Below are positions 1 through 11,663 of a stretch of 64,000 bases of DNA, piece by piece (the first letter of the stretch is position 1; each line of letters begins with the position of its first letter). The DNA is taken from the NCBI GenBank assembly GCA_964017045.1, contig OZ024807.1, positions 6,386,481-6,450,480 on the forward strand. The letters are read 5' to 3'. The translations under genes were made by a program, and so were the position numbers. This DNA comes from Omphiscola glabra. Taxonomy: Eukaryota; Mollusca; Gastropoda; Lymnaeidae. A model generated the notes under the pieces. It was not told where the DNA came from. It did no database searches and was given only the letters and a program-made list of their open reading frames with translations.

Positions 1-514
1 CAATACAACCATATTAAATACTAGTATATATTTTAACCATATTTATACACCCGATGCTACTGGATGTAAATTAATAAAATAATTTATCACTCTAACCAAA
101 CCTCTTATTTGATTATACAAATGCATATATAAGTATGTATATAACGTGGGGGGGGGGGAACGTGTTTGCCGAGCGAAAGTGAGCCAACGGAGAGCTTAGA
201 TTAAGATTTAGACTTTTGCGAACGTTATTATTTATTTATTTTTTTTCAATTACATTTAACATGAACACTGTTAAACTATTTTGTCAAGGCACTTGTCACC
301 ATGAAATCGAATAGCTCTTGGGTGGGAATGTAAAGACTTTTTAGAGGATCTATTTTAAAATTTTAGATTTTACAAAACCCAACGTTAGCCAGAGTGAGTG
401 TGGGTGTTTTAAATGAAGGAGACGTGAACAGTTTGAGACTCGCCGCGCGGCTTATTGTTTAAAGTCAGGTGTTAGTTTCCACAAGCATTCCTGTCCCGGG
501 AATGACAGTAGATA
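1..514. other. AT-rich flank, no gene seen
   Basis: Low-complexity AT-rich DNA with a run of 11 G at about 148-158. I see no ORF, RNA gene or repeat family that can be named. Confidence 0.6.
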
Positions 515-960
515 ACATTGACGTGATTCTGTATAGCTGTTGGTACATTGACGTGATCCTGTATAACTGTTGTAACATTGACGTGATTCTGTATAACTGT
601 TGTAACTTTGACGTGATCCTGTACAGCTGTTGTAACATTGACGTGATCCTGTACAGCTGTTGCAACATTGATGTGATTATGTATAGCTGATGTAACATTG
701 ACGTGATTCTGTATAGCTGTTGGTACATTAACGTGATCCTGTATAGCTGTTGGTACATTGACGTGATTCTGTATAGCTGTTGGTACATTGACGTGATCCT
801 GTAATAGCTGTTGGTACATTGACGGGATCATGTATGTTGGTACATTGATGTGATCCTGTATAGCTGTTGGTACATTGACGTGATCCTGCATAGCTGTTGG
901 TACATTGACGTGATCCTGTATATCTGTTGGTACATTGACGTGATCCTGTATAGTGGTACA
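515..960. repeat. 30-bp minisatellite with CRE-like core
   Basis: About 15 copies of a 30-bp unit containing ATTGACGTGATCCTGTATAG followed by CTGTTGGTAC. The array is imperfect: units near 790-850 have gained or lost a few bases. About eleven copies keep the octamer TGACGTGA, which resembles one side of a cAMP response element. Because 30 is a multiple of three the array stays open in several frames on both strands (up to 139 codons), but these frames are pure repeat and are not called as genes. Confidence 0.93.
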
Positions 961-1182
961 TCACAGTGTCAATTCAAAGTGGGGGCGGGTGTGTGTGAGG
1001 GGGGCTGGGGGTCTGTGTACTAATGCTTAAGACCTCCCGGGCATGATATTCAGTCGCTTGTGGGTTAACTTACACAGATGTTAGGACCCTTTATTCTTAT
1101 AGATGTTTCATGATATTCGGGGGTTAGTAAGCAGGGAAAAGAGTTCAGAGGTTAGTCCTCTACCTCTACAACTTATTTGTAG

Positions 1183-1340
1183 ATCATGACATCCAGAGTT
1201 TGATGCATATTGCGACACATGACGACTGTAATAAGACAGATGACTTGCATCCAGAGTTTGGTTTGGTATAATTATACATATTACGATACATGATGACTGT
1301 AATAAGACTATATGAACACGTGACGCGCTTCCAGAGTTTG
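1183..1340. repeat. Imperfect 58-80 bp direct repeat
   Basis: The phrase ATCCAGAGTTTG recurs at 1191, 1249 and 1329. The intervening blocks share a segment with CGACACATGACGACTGTAAT and then ATAAGAC. About 2.5 degenerate copies. Confidence 0.7.
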
Positions 1341-2125
1341 TAAGTAACCCTTCATCGTGTCCAGTGCCTGTCCCCTGATCACTTGTTTTTTGTGTTTTTT
1401 TTTTCTTTAAATTTAAAAAAAAAATAATTGTTTAAAGTGTTTTAATAACGGTTCTAAACTTGAATAGTTTTCTATCGATTGTCAAGGAATTGAATCGCAA
1501 CACCATCAACAAATAAAAGGAAGAGTCCACATAATTATGAGTCATAAAGAATTTGGGTCTAAAATGATTTTGTTGGGATGGTCTCTGTACTGATCAGGGC
1601 GGCATCTACACATTTCAACGCTCTTGGCCAAAGCAATTAGTTATACCCCCCCCCCCCCACCACACACACACACACACAAAACCCATAAAAATTGATTTTG
1701 ATTTATATTTAATCTTTTTTTTTGCCTCTTAAAAATATAATAAAATCTTTATAAAATTTCAACCACAATTATATTTTTAATTTGAAACCACACTACGCAT
1801 GAAACTGTAACGACAGCTACAAGTCGTCTTAAACACTGACTAGAATTTCTACTTTCACACTTTTGTACATGGCAAGGTTTCAGACACAAGTCCACAGATC
1901 GGATTAAATATGCTTGAACTTACAGTGGCTAGACGGTCTATTGGGCCGAGACTTCGTTGGCGTTGCGGAAAACGTATGCATCCGTCGCGGCAGTTTTGTG
2001 TAAATTCTGCGGAAAAGCTGTTTAATAATGGATTCTAAAACCACGTGACTTCAATGAGCAAATGGCTGAGATGGTAGATGCTCCGCCGGTTTTCACGCAC
2101 CGTACCAAATGTGTAATGAAAGCTG
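1341..2125. other. Non-coding stretch, no gene seen
   Basis: AT-rich DNA with a 13-C run (about 1646-1658) followed by a short CA microsatellite. No supported gene. Confidence 0.55.
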
Positions 2126-2346
2126 GTGAGGAAAGAACAGAGTGTTTGTTGGAGAGGAAGGTGGGAAGTGAGGAGAGAACAGGTTGTTGTTGGAGAGGAA
2201 GGTCTGAAGTGCAGTGAGGAAAGAACAGGTTGTTGTTGGAGAGGAAGGTCTGAAGTGAAGTGAGGAGAGAACATGTTGTTGTTCTAGAGGAAGGTTTGAA
2301 GTGAAGTGAGGAAAGAACAGGTTGTTGTTGGAGAGGAAGGTCTGAA
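2126..2346. repeat. 46-bp minisatellite
   Basis: Five imperfect copies of a purine-rich unit of 46-47 bp built around GTGAGGAAAGAACAGGTTGT and GGAGAGGAAGGTCTGAAG. It abuts the next, unrelated array. Confidence 0.88.
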
Positions 2347-2350
2347 TTGA

Positions 2351-2566
2351 ACTTCCGGGGACTTCCCTCTCAGTAGGACAAGTGCTAGCTGAGACAATAG
2401 ATCTTCCGGGACTTCCCTCTCAGTAGGACAAGTGCTAGCTGAGGCAATAGATCTTCCGGGACTTCCCTCTCAGTAGGACAAGTGCTAGCTGAGACAATAG
2501 ATCTTCCGGGACTTCCATCTCAGTAGGACAAGTGCATGCTTAAAAATAGATTTTCCGGGACTCCCA
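2351..2566. repeat. 50-bp minisatellite
   Basis: Four copies of a 50-bp unit with ACTTCCCTCTCAGTAGGACA, AGTGCTAGCTGAGACAATAG and ATCTTCCGGG. The first three are nearly identical and the last is diverged (CATGCTTAAAAATAG), typical of array-edge decay. Confidence 0.9.
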
Positions 2567-3279
2567 TCCTATATTGCTGCCACTCGGAAAACTATGTTTC
2601 TAAAACAGTCAGAAAATGCATCATTTCGGGTCTCAAAGTCCATCTTGTCATTTGGACTGTATCTTAAAATGCGAGAACCGTTGCTTTGATCCACCTGGCA
2701 CCGGTGCTTTACGCGCCAGAAGATGTAGCCTTTTAATTATCATTATAATTATTTTTTATTTCAAACTTTGAGAACCGTCACCCTCATCACACTAGCATGG
2801 AATTGCTACATCCCTGAAAGTTTAGCACCTCGTTCTGGCGATAGCCGATTTGACGGTTCGTCTGCAGTGCAAAGGCGTTGTTTATTTAATGTGGGCGCGA
2901 AGCTGGGGCACAATTCAGCTCAAATTGATTTCAACGCACCGCAGTCCCACATGAGTCGGCGGAATGGCGGTGGACGCTGTTCAATTGAGCAAATGGGTCC
3001 TTGGAGCGGCCACCCTTTCACTCAATAGTGCGGAGTGGACGAGAACGGGGTCGTGGATAGGGAGGGTTGACAATCTCAATCTGTGGGTCGTTAGATCAGT
3101 GAGCGTGTCTCTGTATTGTTTGTTGATGTTTGTAGTGCATTCGTTACAGTTTAAATAAAAAAAATATATGTTTATCTTCCTTTTTTTAATGACTTATATC
3201 GCGGCACACCTGGAATCATCTGGCGGCATAACGGTTGCATAACTGTGCCCCGCTGCATGAATGGTCTTACGGCGTGCAT
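2567..3279. other. Non-coding stretch with short open frames
   Basis: Moderate-GC DNA near 2800-3060 holds open frames of 86 and 64 codons that overlap each other. Neither resembles a known protein, and no splice or promoter context supports them. I make no gene call. Confidence 0.5.
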
Positions 3280-3690
3280 CCCTGTTAACCTATCTAGGTA
3301 TCCTTTTGTGGTATCTTACTCTTGCTTTCTGTCTGGTATCTTTCTTTGATATAATTCACGGGTATCCGTCTCAGGTATCTTTCTCTGGTATCGTTCTGTG
3401 GTATAATGGTTGGGTTTCCGTCTCTAGTATCAATTATGATATCTTTATGTGGTACAATTCCTTGGTATCCATCTCTGGTATCCTTCTCTGGTATATGAAT
3501 GTGGTATTTTGCCCGCGTATCCTTCTCTGGTATATCTTTTGTATCTTTCTGTGGTATAATTTCCGGTTATCGGTCTCTGGTGTCTCTCAGGTATCCTTCT
3601 CTGTAGTAATTTTATTTGTCTTTCCAGGATATCTTCTCTAGTAAATTTCTCCGATATTCGTCTCTGATCTCTTTCTCCGGTCTTATAGTC
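3280..3690. repeat. Degenerate GGTATC/TTCTCT repeat tract
   Basis: A 0.4-kb T-rich tract in which GGTATC alternates with TTCTCTG or TTCTGTG about every 17-20 bp. It looks like an old, heavily mutated minisatellite. The 126-codon frame across it is hydrophobic only because of its base composition. Confidence 0.7.
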
Positions 3691-4747
3691 AGCGATTTCA
3701 GACATTTAGTTTTAGATTACAGCAGACACTCTCATTCACGGGTGATGTTTGACCAATCAGGCGTATATCTCATTGAAAACACCTGTTATCAAAACTTAGT
3801 CTGATGAGTATGTATTAATGATAGCTCATTTTTTATTAATATTTTTTTACAATAAACTTTATATTTTCCCCAAAACTGCCATCGCAGAAACGAGAGGTTG
3901 AAAAGATCACAGGGAGGGATCTAGGGGAAGTATTGTAGATCCCAAGCTATTCGATGAAGTCGGCTATAGAGCTGGTCCATTCAGCGTCACTCCCCAATTC
4001 TTGTATAATGCACATAACTAGCTTGGGGCTAGTCTAGCTATGAAAACCGTTGGCAAGTCCTTTGTAAAAGAAAATATTTTTAAAAAAAATAGTTATAAAG
4101 ATCGGGTTCGGTGAGAAAAGGTTGGGGGGGGGGGGGAGGGGGTTGCTGTTTAAGAAAGCAATTACAACAGTAACAAGTGGGACTCCGTGTACGGTGACTG
4201 GAGATTCTTAAAGGCATCAAGGGTCCCCGGACAAATGTTTAGAACACATGTGTCGCGGTGTTTAGGGGGAGATACACGTGTGTTATAACTTAACGATTAC
4301 GGTGCCGTGGAGTCGGAGCTTAGTTTTCACCAAATATATAGTTATATTATTATTATTTTTTAGTTTAAAAGAAAAAAGCAAAATAATAATAATTTTACCT
4401 CTTATTTCAATGGTGGTATTTTTGTTAATGATGACAAAATAATACTATTGCTATTATTATAAATTATTTTTATCATTTTAAATTTATGGAGTGTTTTCGG
4501 TAATCTATTTTTAAAGCAAGCAAACAAAAGCCACATTGAGGGGGGGGAAAGTGTGCAGGACCCTAAATAGACACCGTCATATTTCCCCCCCCCCCCCCTG
4601 CATCGTCTGTCACAGTGTCACACTGGAGTAGACTTCGCAATATGAATTCGCAAGAGCTGGGGGGATTTTTTTCCTCTATTTAGGGGACATTATTTGGCTA
4701 CCTATGCAGCAGGCCTCCCCTCTCCACGCGTCTGGATAACTCAAGGG
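3691..4747. other. Non-coding stretch, no gene seen
   Basis: AT-rich DNA with a 13-G run (about 4124-4136) and a 14-C run (about 4585-4598). No supported gene or named repeat. Confidence 0.55.
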
Positions 4748-4930
4748 AGCATCATGTGTGGGTGGTGGAGCGTGGCACCAGTGGCGTCGCAGGAGCTGCT
4801 GGAACTACGGGGCATTCCTTCTCCGGGTTTGAATTCAGCGTTTTCCTTCTCTTATACGAGTTCCCATCCAAGGTAAACGAGAGTGCTGGTGGTGGTTTTT
4901 TTTTTGTTGTTGTTAGTCCAGGCTTCTCCT
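4748..4930. repeat. Dispersed SINE-like repeat, copy 1
   Basis: This block matches 19467-19685 over most of its length. Shared phrases include a GTGGCACCA-type stretch, GCGTCGC, an ACGGG..CTCCGG stretch, CGAGTT..CCA, CCAAGGT..ACGAG and a GGTGGTGG..TTTT stretch. CCGGGTTTGAATTC resembles a tRNA B box, which hints at a tRNA-derived SINE. No clear A box or target duplication was found, so the class is inferred. Confidence 0.55.
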
Positions 4931-5145
4931 AGGAGTTTGAACTCCGGTTCACAAGCGTGAGTTTGAATCATTTTGTACGGCTCGGCCACACCGTAACACC
5001 ACGCGCGGATGCTGTCCCCAGTGCCATCAAAACTCTTCTGGCGTAGCTCGTCGTATTTTATTACCTCAGCGGCTTTCTTAACAAGCTGATCAATCACGAT
5101 CAGAATAAGTCTGTCCCCAATGTCGTCAGACCGTGGCACTAATTG
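4930..5145 (-). CDS. Unrecognised protein-like open stretch, possible exon or TE remnant
   Basis: The minus strand is open for about 75 non-repetitive codons reading ...DDIGDRLILIVIDQLVKK... then AAEVIKYDELRQKSFDGTG and EPEFKLLGEAW. Amino-acid composition is balanced and protein-like. It opens after an in-frame TGA with no ATG; a TTAG upstream could be a splice acceptor. It runs into the SINE-like repeat downstream. I recognise no family. The opposite strand is also partly open, so chance or a decayed transposon ORF is possible. Confidence 0.22.
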
Positions 5146-5321
5146 TATGTACGTTCATTGTGCTGGTGTTGGAATTCGTCGCACCGACATCAAACACCGA
5201 CTAAATAGACTATGCAGGAAAACTAGTATTGTCACACACACTAAACACACTTCACTTGAAGAGCTCTTGGATGAAAATTGCTGTTGACAATGTTTTTTTT
5301 AAATAAATAAAAGCGGATGAT

Positions 5322-5981
5322 ACATCCCACCCACTTCATCACAAAAACCTAAGATCACATCCCACCCACTTCATCACAAAAACCTAAGATCACATCTCAC
5401 CCACTTCATCACAAAAACCTAAGATCACATCCCACCCACTTCATCACAAAATCCTAAGATCACATCCCACCCACTTCATCACAAAAACCTAAGATCACAT
5501 CCCACCCACTTCATCACAAAATCCTAAGATCACATCCCACCCACTTCATCACAAAAACCTAAGATCACATCCCACCCACTTCATCACAAAAACCTAAGAT
5601 CACATCCCCCACTTCATCACAAAAACCTAAGATCACATCCCACCCACTTCATCACAAAAACCTAAGATCACATCCCACCCATTTCATCACAGACACCTAA
5701 GATCACATCCCACCCATTTCATCACAGACACCTAAGATCACATCCCACCCATTTCATCACAGACACCTAAGATCACATCCCACCCATTTCATCACAGACA
5801 CCTAAGATCACATCCCACCCATTTCATCACAAACACCTAAGATCACATCCCACCCATTTCATCACAGACACATAAGATCACATCCCACCCATTTCATCAC
5901 AGACACCTAAGATCACATCCCACCCATTTCATCACAAACACCTAAGATCACCACACCCCCAACTTCATCACAAAAACCTAA
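5322..5981. repeat. 35-bp minisatellite, two subfamilies
   Basis: About 19 copies of a 35-bp unit containing ACATCCCACCCACTTCATCA and CAAAAACCTAAGATC. The left half is mostly CACTTCATCACAAAAAC and the right half switches to CATTTCATCACAGACAC, so two variant blocks expanded separately. One short unit lies near 5604. Confidence 0.95.
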
Positions 5982-6028
5982 ATCAGCTCCGTCAGTCCGC
6001 AGTGTTTCTCTTAAAGTTAGGACAAAAA

Positions 6029-7408
6029 GATATACACACTCCTTTGTTCCCCTGTCTGTACTACTCTGTACCACTGTACCAGCGTGCAGATATACACACT
6101 CCTTTGTTCCCCGGTCTGTACTACTCTGTACCACTGTACCAGCGTGCAGATATACACACTCCTTTGTTCCCCGGTCTGTACTACTCTGTACCACTGTACC
6201 AGCGTGCAGATATACACACTCCTTTGTTCCCGGTCTGTACTACTCTGTACCACTGTACCAGCGTGCAAATATACACACTCATTTGTTCCCCGGTCTGTAC
6301 TACTCTGTACCACGGTACCAGCGTGCAGATATACACACTCCTTTGTTCCCCGGTCTGTACTACTCTGTACCACTGTACCAGCGTGCAGATATACACACTC
6401 CTTTGTTCCCCGGTCTGTACTACTCTGTACCACTGTACCAGCGTGCATATATACACACTCCTTTGTTCCCCGGTTTGTACTACTCTGTACCACTGTACCA
6501 GCGTGCAGATATACACACTCCTTTGTTCCCCGGTCTGTATTACTCTGTACCACTGTACCAGCGTGCAGATATACACACTCCTTTGTTCCCCGGTCTGTAC
6601 TACTCTGTACCACTGTACCAGCGTGCAGATATACACACTCCTTTGTTCCCCGGTCTGTACTACTCTGTACCACTGTACCAGCGTGCAGATATACACACTC
6701 CTTTGTTCCCGGTCTGTACTACTCTGTACCACTGTACCAGCGTGCAGATATACACACTCCTTTGTTCCCCGGTCTGTACTACTCTGTACCACGGTACCAG
6801 CGTGCAGATATACACACTCCTTTGTTCCCCGGTCTGTACTACTCTGTACCACTGTACCAGCGTGCAGATATACACACTCCTTTGTTCCCCGGTCTGTACT
6901 ACTCTGTACCACTGTACCAGCGTGCATATATACACACTCCTTTGTTCCCCGGTTTGTACTACTCTGTACCACTGTACCAGCGTGCAGATATACACACTCC
7001 TTTGTTCCCCGGTCTGTACTACTCTGTACCACTGTACCAGCGTGCAGATATACACACTCCTTTGTTCCCCGGTCTGTACTACTCTGTACCACTGTACCAG
7101 CGTGCAGATATACACACTCCTTTGTTCCCCGGTCTGTACTACTCTGTACCACTGTACCAGCGTGCAGATATACACACTCCTTTGTTCCCCGGTCTGTACT
7201 ACTCTGTACCACTGTACCAGCGTGCAGATATACGCGTGCAGATATACACACTCCTTTGTTCCCCGGTCTGTACTACTCTGTACCACTGTACCAGCGTGCA
7301 GATATACACACTCCTTTGTTCCCCGGTCTGTACTACTCTGTACCACTGTACCAGCGGGCAGATATAAACATTCCTTTGTTCCCCTGTCTGTACCAATGTA
7401 CCAGCGTG
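6029..7408. repeat. 60-bp minisatellite with internal block duplication
   Basis: About 23 copies of a 60-bp unit with GATATACACACTCCTTTGTT, CCCCGGTCTGTACTACTCTG and TACCACTGTACCAGCGTGCA. Rare variants recur in the same order 479 bp apart: a one-base deletion TTCCCGG (about 6227 and 6706), CACGGTACC (6312 and 6791), GCATATATA (6447 and 6926) and GGTTTG. So a block of eight units (8 x 60 minus 1) was duplicated. The array carries frames of up to 482 codons on both strands; they shift wherever a unit has lost a base and are not genes. Confidence 0.96.
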
Positions 7409-8736
7409 CTTCCGGCAGCGGTTACCAAAATCTGGATGATCCCTTATTAAGACAGCATTGTCACTAAAGAGGTTCATTGATGGTTGATTCCTACGCTAGA
7501 GAAATACTTTAGAGGTGTGTGTTGAAATTTTTCTAATTGTAAACTGTTGCCTGTGTTGAAAAATGTGTATTTATTTATGGGCTGAGAATGAATATGTACA
7601 ATGCAATAATAATAATAATAAAATAATCAAGTTTTAATCAATTAAATTTTTTTATCTAATCTAATCAATCCACTGTGAGGAATGCTTCACAATGTGTGTG
7701 TTGTTATACAAGTGTAAACAGTCCTCTTTACGTTGACTGAAAAGGCGTATTGAAAAGGTTTATGTTGTAAGTAGTAAGCGATGATTTCCACTCTAAGCCA
7801 CAGCTTTTTTGTTGTTTTTCTAACAATTTTTACATCTCTTAGTCAAACTTGAATCGCGGGGGGGGGGGGGGGTTGCGGGTAATATCCCTATAAACATCTT
7901 AGGGAGCATCCCAGGGCGTCCATACTCCCATTCGAGAGGGGGAGTGGGGTGAAATACCCTAGATTTTAAAAATCCGGGCCTTTCCATCTGGACAAGTGTG
8001 AACAGATTTGTCCCTGCCCCTTGTCACGTGGTATCCTTCACTTCCGGTTCTCTGAAGCTGCCTAACTAGGCTTCGTGGAAACTGTGCCGACCTTTTGACT
8101 CATGTGGGTGGCAACCCCGTCCATATCATAACCAGGTCTAAGTCTGATGCTCGTTTCAACAATCTCTTTTTCTAGTTGTTACTTTCTCTTGTTTTCCCTT
8201 CGAACACAGACAAGTGAGAACTACTTCCATAGGCGCAAGTGTGTCTTGTCTGTTTTGAGTACAAAAAACATGGACACATACAACGAAAGAACACGGGTTC
8301 ACATATTGCCTTCATTTTTGTAGTAGGACCCCGGAAGTTGACTCCACGGGGTCAACCTTATTAATGTAAGGCTCAAGCGCCGATGGGAAGAGATTGCCTC
8401 CAAAGATGTACCCAAGACTATGTATTGCTCCTTTTGCCCCAGACCATCATTGCGTGTCCTACGATAAGAATGGCGTTGCATCTTCAGTTGAGATCTTGGC
8501 TTTATGACTTCAACAAAACATAAAATCACTTGGCTTTCATGTCGCAGTAAGCCTTTATGGCTTTCAGTGTGTGTCCCCCCCCCCCCCCACCTTTGGGCAT
8601 CCATGTTTTATGATGTCCAATATCACTTTGTGGCGCATTATATACGTATCACGAAATCAAACAATGCGCTCTATCGCAATCGCGCCATTCTCGTTACTAC
8701 ATTCCAACTACACCCCATCAAATACCATCACCCGAC
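7409..8736. other. Non-coding stretch, no gene seen
   Basis: Contains an AAT microsatellite near 7607, a 15-G run (7858-7872) and a C run near 8575. Open frames here are short and unrecognisable. Confidence 0.55.
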
Positions 8737-8925
8737 TTGGCAGTACCTAACACAGCAGCACCCAAAACAGCGGCATCGAATATTGCAGCACCCAAAATGG
8801 CAACACCAAGTATTGCAGCACTCAATTTTACCCAATATTGCAGCACCAAATATTACCCAATATTGCAGCACTCAATATTACCCAATATTGCAGCACTCAA
8901 TATTACCCAATATTGCAGCACCCAA
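8737..8925. repeat. 25-bp minisatellite with diverged left edge
   Basis: The right part (from about 8820) holds four near-identical copies of AATATTACCCAATATTGCAG plus CACTC. The left part is degenerate, with recurring CAGCACCCAA and ATTGCAG. AATATTacccAATATT is a short inverted repeat within each unit. Confidence 0.88.
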
Positions 8926-9076
8926 TCTTTAACCTTACATTTTTTATATAGATTTAGCAGCCATCACTAGATCCCAACTATTCCAGAGGTAACGCACACA
9001 TAGCTCCTTTTCTCACAAATGCGCTATTCTCTTTTTATATAAAAAAAACAAAAACGAAAAAAAACTTTTTAATCCA

Positions 9077-9589
9077 ATGAACCCAGCATCTCACATTCCC
9101 CCACCACGCCTTCATCTAGCACACCCCCCTGTCACCAGCACCCCTACGACCTTTTCCACCAAGCCTTCTGCTGGCATACGGTATCTGAACAGCAAAAAAA
9201 CCTCCCTCCTTTCTGCCCGTCCAAAGGGCTTGCATCCATTAGCGAGTCCTTTTGTAGACTCTCCCTTGCCGTCAGTTGTTTGCCATCAAATTCTAACCCA
9301 TGCCTTGCAATTGATCGTGTATGTAGGTAAACAAACGACAAAGCGGGAATCCGGGATTAATGTACCAAATAATCATGTGATGTTGCTTAGTTCCATCCCT
9401 AATGCGCCCAGAGTCGACCATGCTGCTTTCATCGGCACCGGCACGCGGGTGTTGTTTCATTGTGTTGCTGTTTTGCCAACATTTCCGTGTCTTGAAGGTC
9501 AGAAGTCGCGAGGCTGCTCCGATAGGGGGAGCCGCGGTCCCCTTTTCCCATATGCTTGCCATTTCAGCGGACGCCCAGACCACAAGTGA
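9077..9589 (+). CDS. 170-codon non-repetitive open frame, doubtful
   Basis: This is the longest non-repetitive frame in the window. It starts MNPASHIPPPRLHLAHPP, is proline- and serine-rich, and ends GRPDHK then TGA. I see no domain, signal peptide or family. Overlapping minus-strand frames of 96 and 65 codons are also open, as expected of GC-richer non-coding DNA. CAAGTGAGT at the 3' end resembles a splice donor. Treat it as unproven. Confidence 0.15.
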   Translation: MNPASHIPPPRLHLAHPPVTSTPTTFSTKPSAGIRYLNSKKTSLLSARPKGLHPLASPFVDSPLPSVVCHQILTHALQLIVYVGKQTTKRESGINVPNNHVMLLSSIPNAPRVDHAAFIGTGTRVLFHCVAVLPTFPCLEGQKSRGCSDRGSRGPLFPYACHFSGRPDHK

Positions 9590-10371
9590 GTCAACGCCAT
9601 GATGCTTTTCATAGGATCACCTGGATCAGATTCAAACCGTGGCCAACACTCCGTGGGGGAGGGGGGGGATATCTCGTTCCAAGACTCGCCCGGCTCGCTT
9701 TATTGAATGTCAAAACATAACGGGTTTTCTTTGCGAGCCCGCTCGATTCCTTCCCATCGATACAACGGTACGAACGGGCGAACAATGCGCCATCGTGTAG
9801 ACGAGTCATGTCTGTTTGTGTTCAGCATCGCAGATCAAAACATCGAGTCTCTCGTTTTTCGTTTTTGCTTTTTTTGTTTGTGGCACCTTGTGACATCCAA
9901 CTACCCCATGTCCTCCCTCTACCCCGGGACTTTATGTAAATGTTACTGAGGCCATAATGGACCGGCCCGCCGCATGTAGCAAGCATGGAGAAATAATGGA
10001 CTGGGTACCGAGCCCCGGCTGTATCATAAGGTAATTTTTGTCACTTTCGTTTCTCCCTTCATCTTGCCGGTCCGTAGATGACGCCCCAGTGGATGTTTGC
10101 ATTGCGTTACGCCAAAAAGGCCAATGATTTCTACGCCCCTAACGATAGAGACAGCTTGACTTATGGGCTCGTTCAAGGTGTTGGCATAGCATTGTGCCGA
10201 TTGCTCACCTCGTCCCGACCAGCCCGGGTGCACACCTGTTACAAATTCTTGATGTCGCCACACGGTACATAATAAAAATAAATGTTTATCACAGTATGAA
10301 GGTTTAAATAGTGGTTCGCCCATCGCACCGACAAGATTTCGCAGTGCTGCACAAATTTTGAGGTCTGCTCA
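9590..10371. other. Non-coding stretch, no gene seen
   Basis: Overlapping short frames occur on both strands. None is convincing and no repeat family is recognised. Confidence 0.5.
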
Positions 10372-10498
10372 GAAAGTCTGTGGGTCCGTCTCCAATGGGT
10401 AAAGGAAAGTCTGTGGGTCCGTCTCCAATGGGTAAAGGAAAGTCTGTGGGTCCGTCTCCAATGGGTAAAGGAAAGTCTGTGGTACAGTTTCCAGGGCT
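10372..10498. repeat. 33-bp minisatellite
   Basis: Three full copies and a partial fourth of a 33-bp unit with GAAAGTCTGTGGGTCCGTCT and CCAATGGGTAAAG. The full units are identical, suggesting recent duplication. Confidence 0.93.
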
Positions 10499-10979
10499 CA
10501 GACTTATTACGTTTAAACAAATTCGACCTGGAATCTAACATCCAATACGTTGTCTGAATAATAGCATCAATCTGATTCGTATCGATTCGTTTACTCTTCC
10601 CCCCCTCCCCCTTTTTTTTTTCTTCCCATTTTCTCTATAATCGAAACGGGCCTTTGTTGTCTCGGCTTTTTAGATATTACAGGAGTCTTCATGGGGAAAT
10701 TCCCGTACATCTTTAGTTGCGCAGTATCACGACACCTCTCCGGTGCGTAAAATGTGACCTGTAGTTAATGGCTCTAAATTTGAAGTAATGTGATGAAGGC
10801 CATTCTTAGTTTGAAACAGCGAGACTCGAGTTTGGTTCGCTGGCCGCCTCACTCTCACTAGGCGCAGAATCGTTCTCCCAGGAGTGGATCAGTGATGACC
10901 GCTTCCTATCACATTCTGCAGCATTCATTTTTCGGCATGATTGTGTCGACCAATTGTACGAGTGGTGCTGTTGCGCTGC
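10499..10979. other. Non-coding stretch, no gene seen
   Basis: Pyrimidine-rich patch near 10598-10625; otherwise unremarkable unique sequence. Confidence 0.55.
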
Positions 10980-11395
10980 ATGAGACTACTTCCTGTATAT
11001 TGGTTTTGTATGCGACTACTTCCTGTATATTGGTTTTGTATGCGACTACTTCCTGTATATTGGTTTTGTATGTGACTACTTCCTGTATATTGGTTTTGTA
11101 TGCGACTACTTCCTGTATATTGGTTTTGTATGCGACTACTTCCTGTATATTGGTTTTGTATGCGACTACTTCCTGTATATTGGTTTTGTATGCGACTACT
11201 TCCTGTATATTGGTTTTGTATGCGACTACTTCCTGTATATTGGTTTTGTATGCGACTACTTCCTGTATATTGGTTTTGTATGCGAATACTTCCTGTGTAT
11301 TGGTTTTGTATGCGACTACTTCCTGTATATTGGTTTTGTATGCGACTACCTCCTGTTTATTTGTTATTTATGCGCCTACCTCCTGTGAGGGGTGT
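10980..11395. repeat. 30-bp minisatellite
   Basis: Fourteen copies of a 30-bp unit reading TATGCGACTACTTCCTGTAT then ATTGGTTTTG. Most are identical; changes cluster in the last three units. It stays open as a repetitive frame of 183 codons that has no other support. Confidence 0.95.
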
Positions 11396-11438
11396 GAGGT
11401 TCCAACAATTTGTACGGCTGCGGGAAAGGTTGGTACAA

Positions 11439-11663
11439 ACTGACAGAGGGGGCGTCTGGCAGAGGGGGCGTCTGACAGAGGGGGCGTCTGACAGAGGGGG
11501 CGTCTGACAGAGGGGGCGTCTGACAGGGGGCGTCTGACAGAGGGGGCGTCTGACAGAGGGGCGTCTGACAGGGGGCGTCTGACAGAGGGGCGTCTGGCAG
11601 AGGGGGCGTCTGACAGAGGGGCGTCTGGCAGAGGGGGCGTCTGGCAGAGGGGGCGTCTGACTC
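11439..11663. repeat. 16-bp G-rich minisatellite
   Basis: About 14 copies of GACAGAGGGGGCGTCT and length variants of 12-16 bp (loss of one G or of AGAG). It is G-rich on the plus strand with one G-run per unit, and starts about 45 bp after the previous unrelated array. Confidence 0.93.

Noticed and set aside
6002..7450. 482-codon plus-strand frame and several 200-430 codon frames in both directions
   Set aside because: All are translations of a 60-bp tandem unit. Frames on both strands are open at once and change phase where a unit has lost one base. No signal, domain or splice context supports coding.
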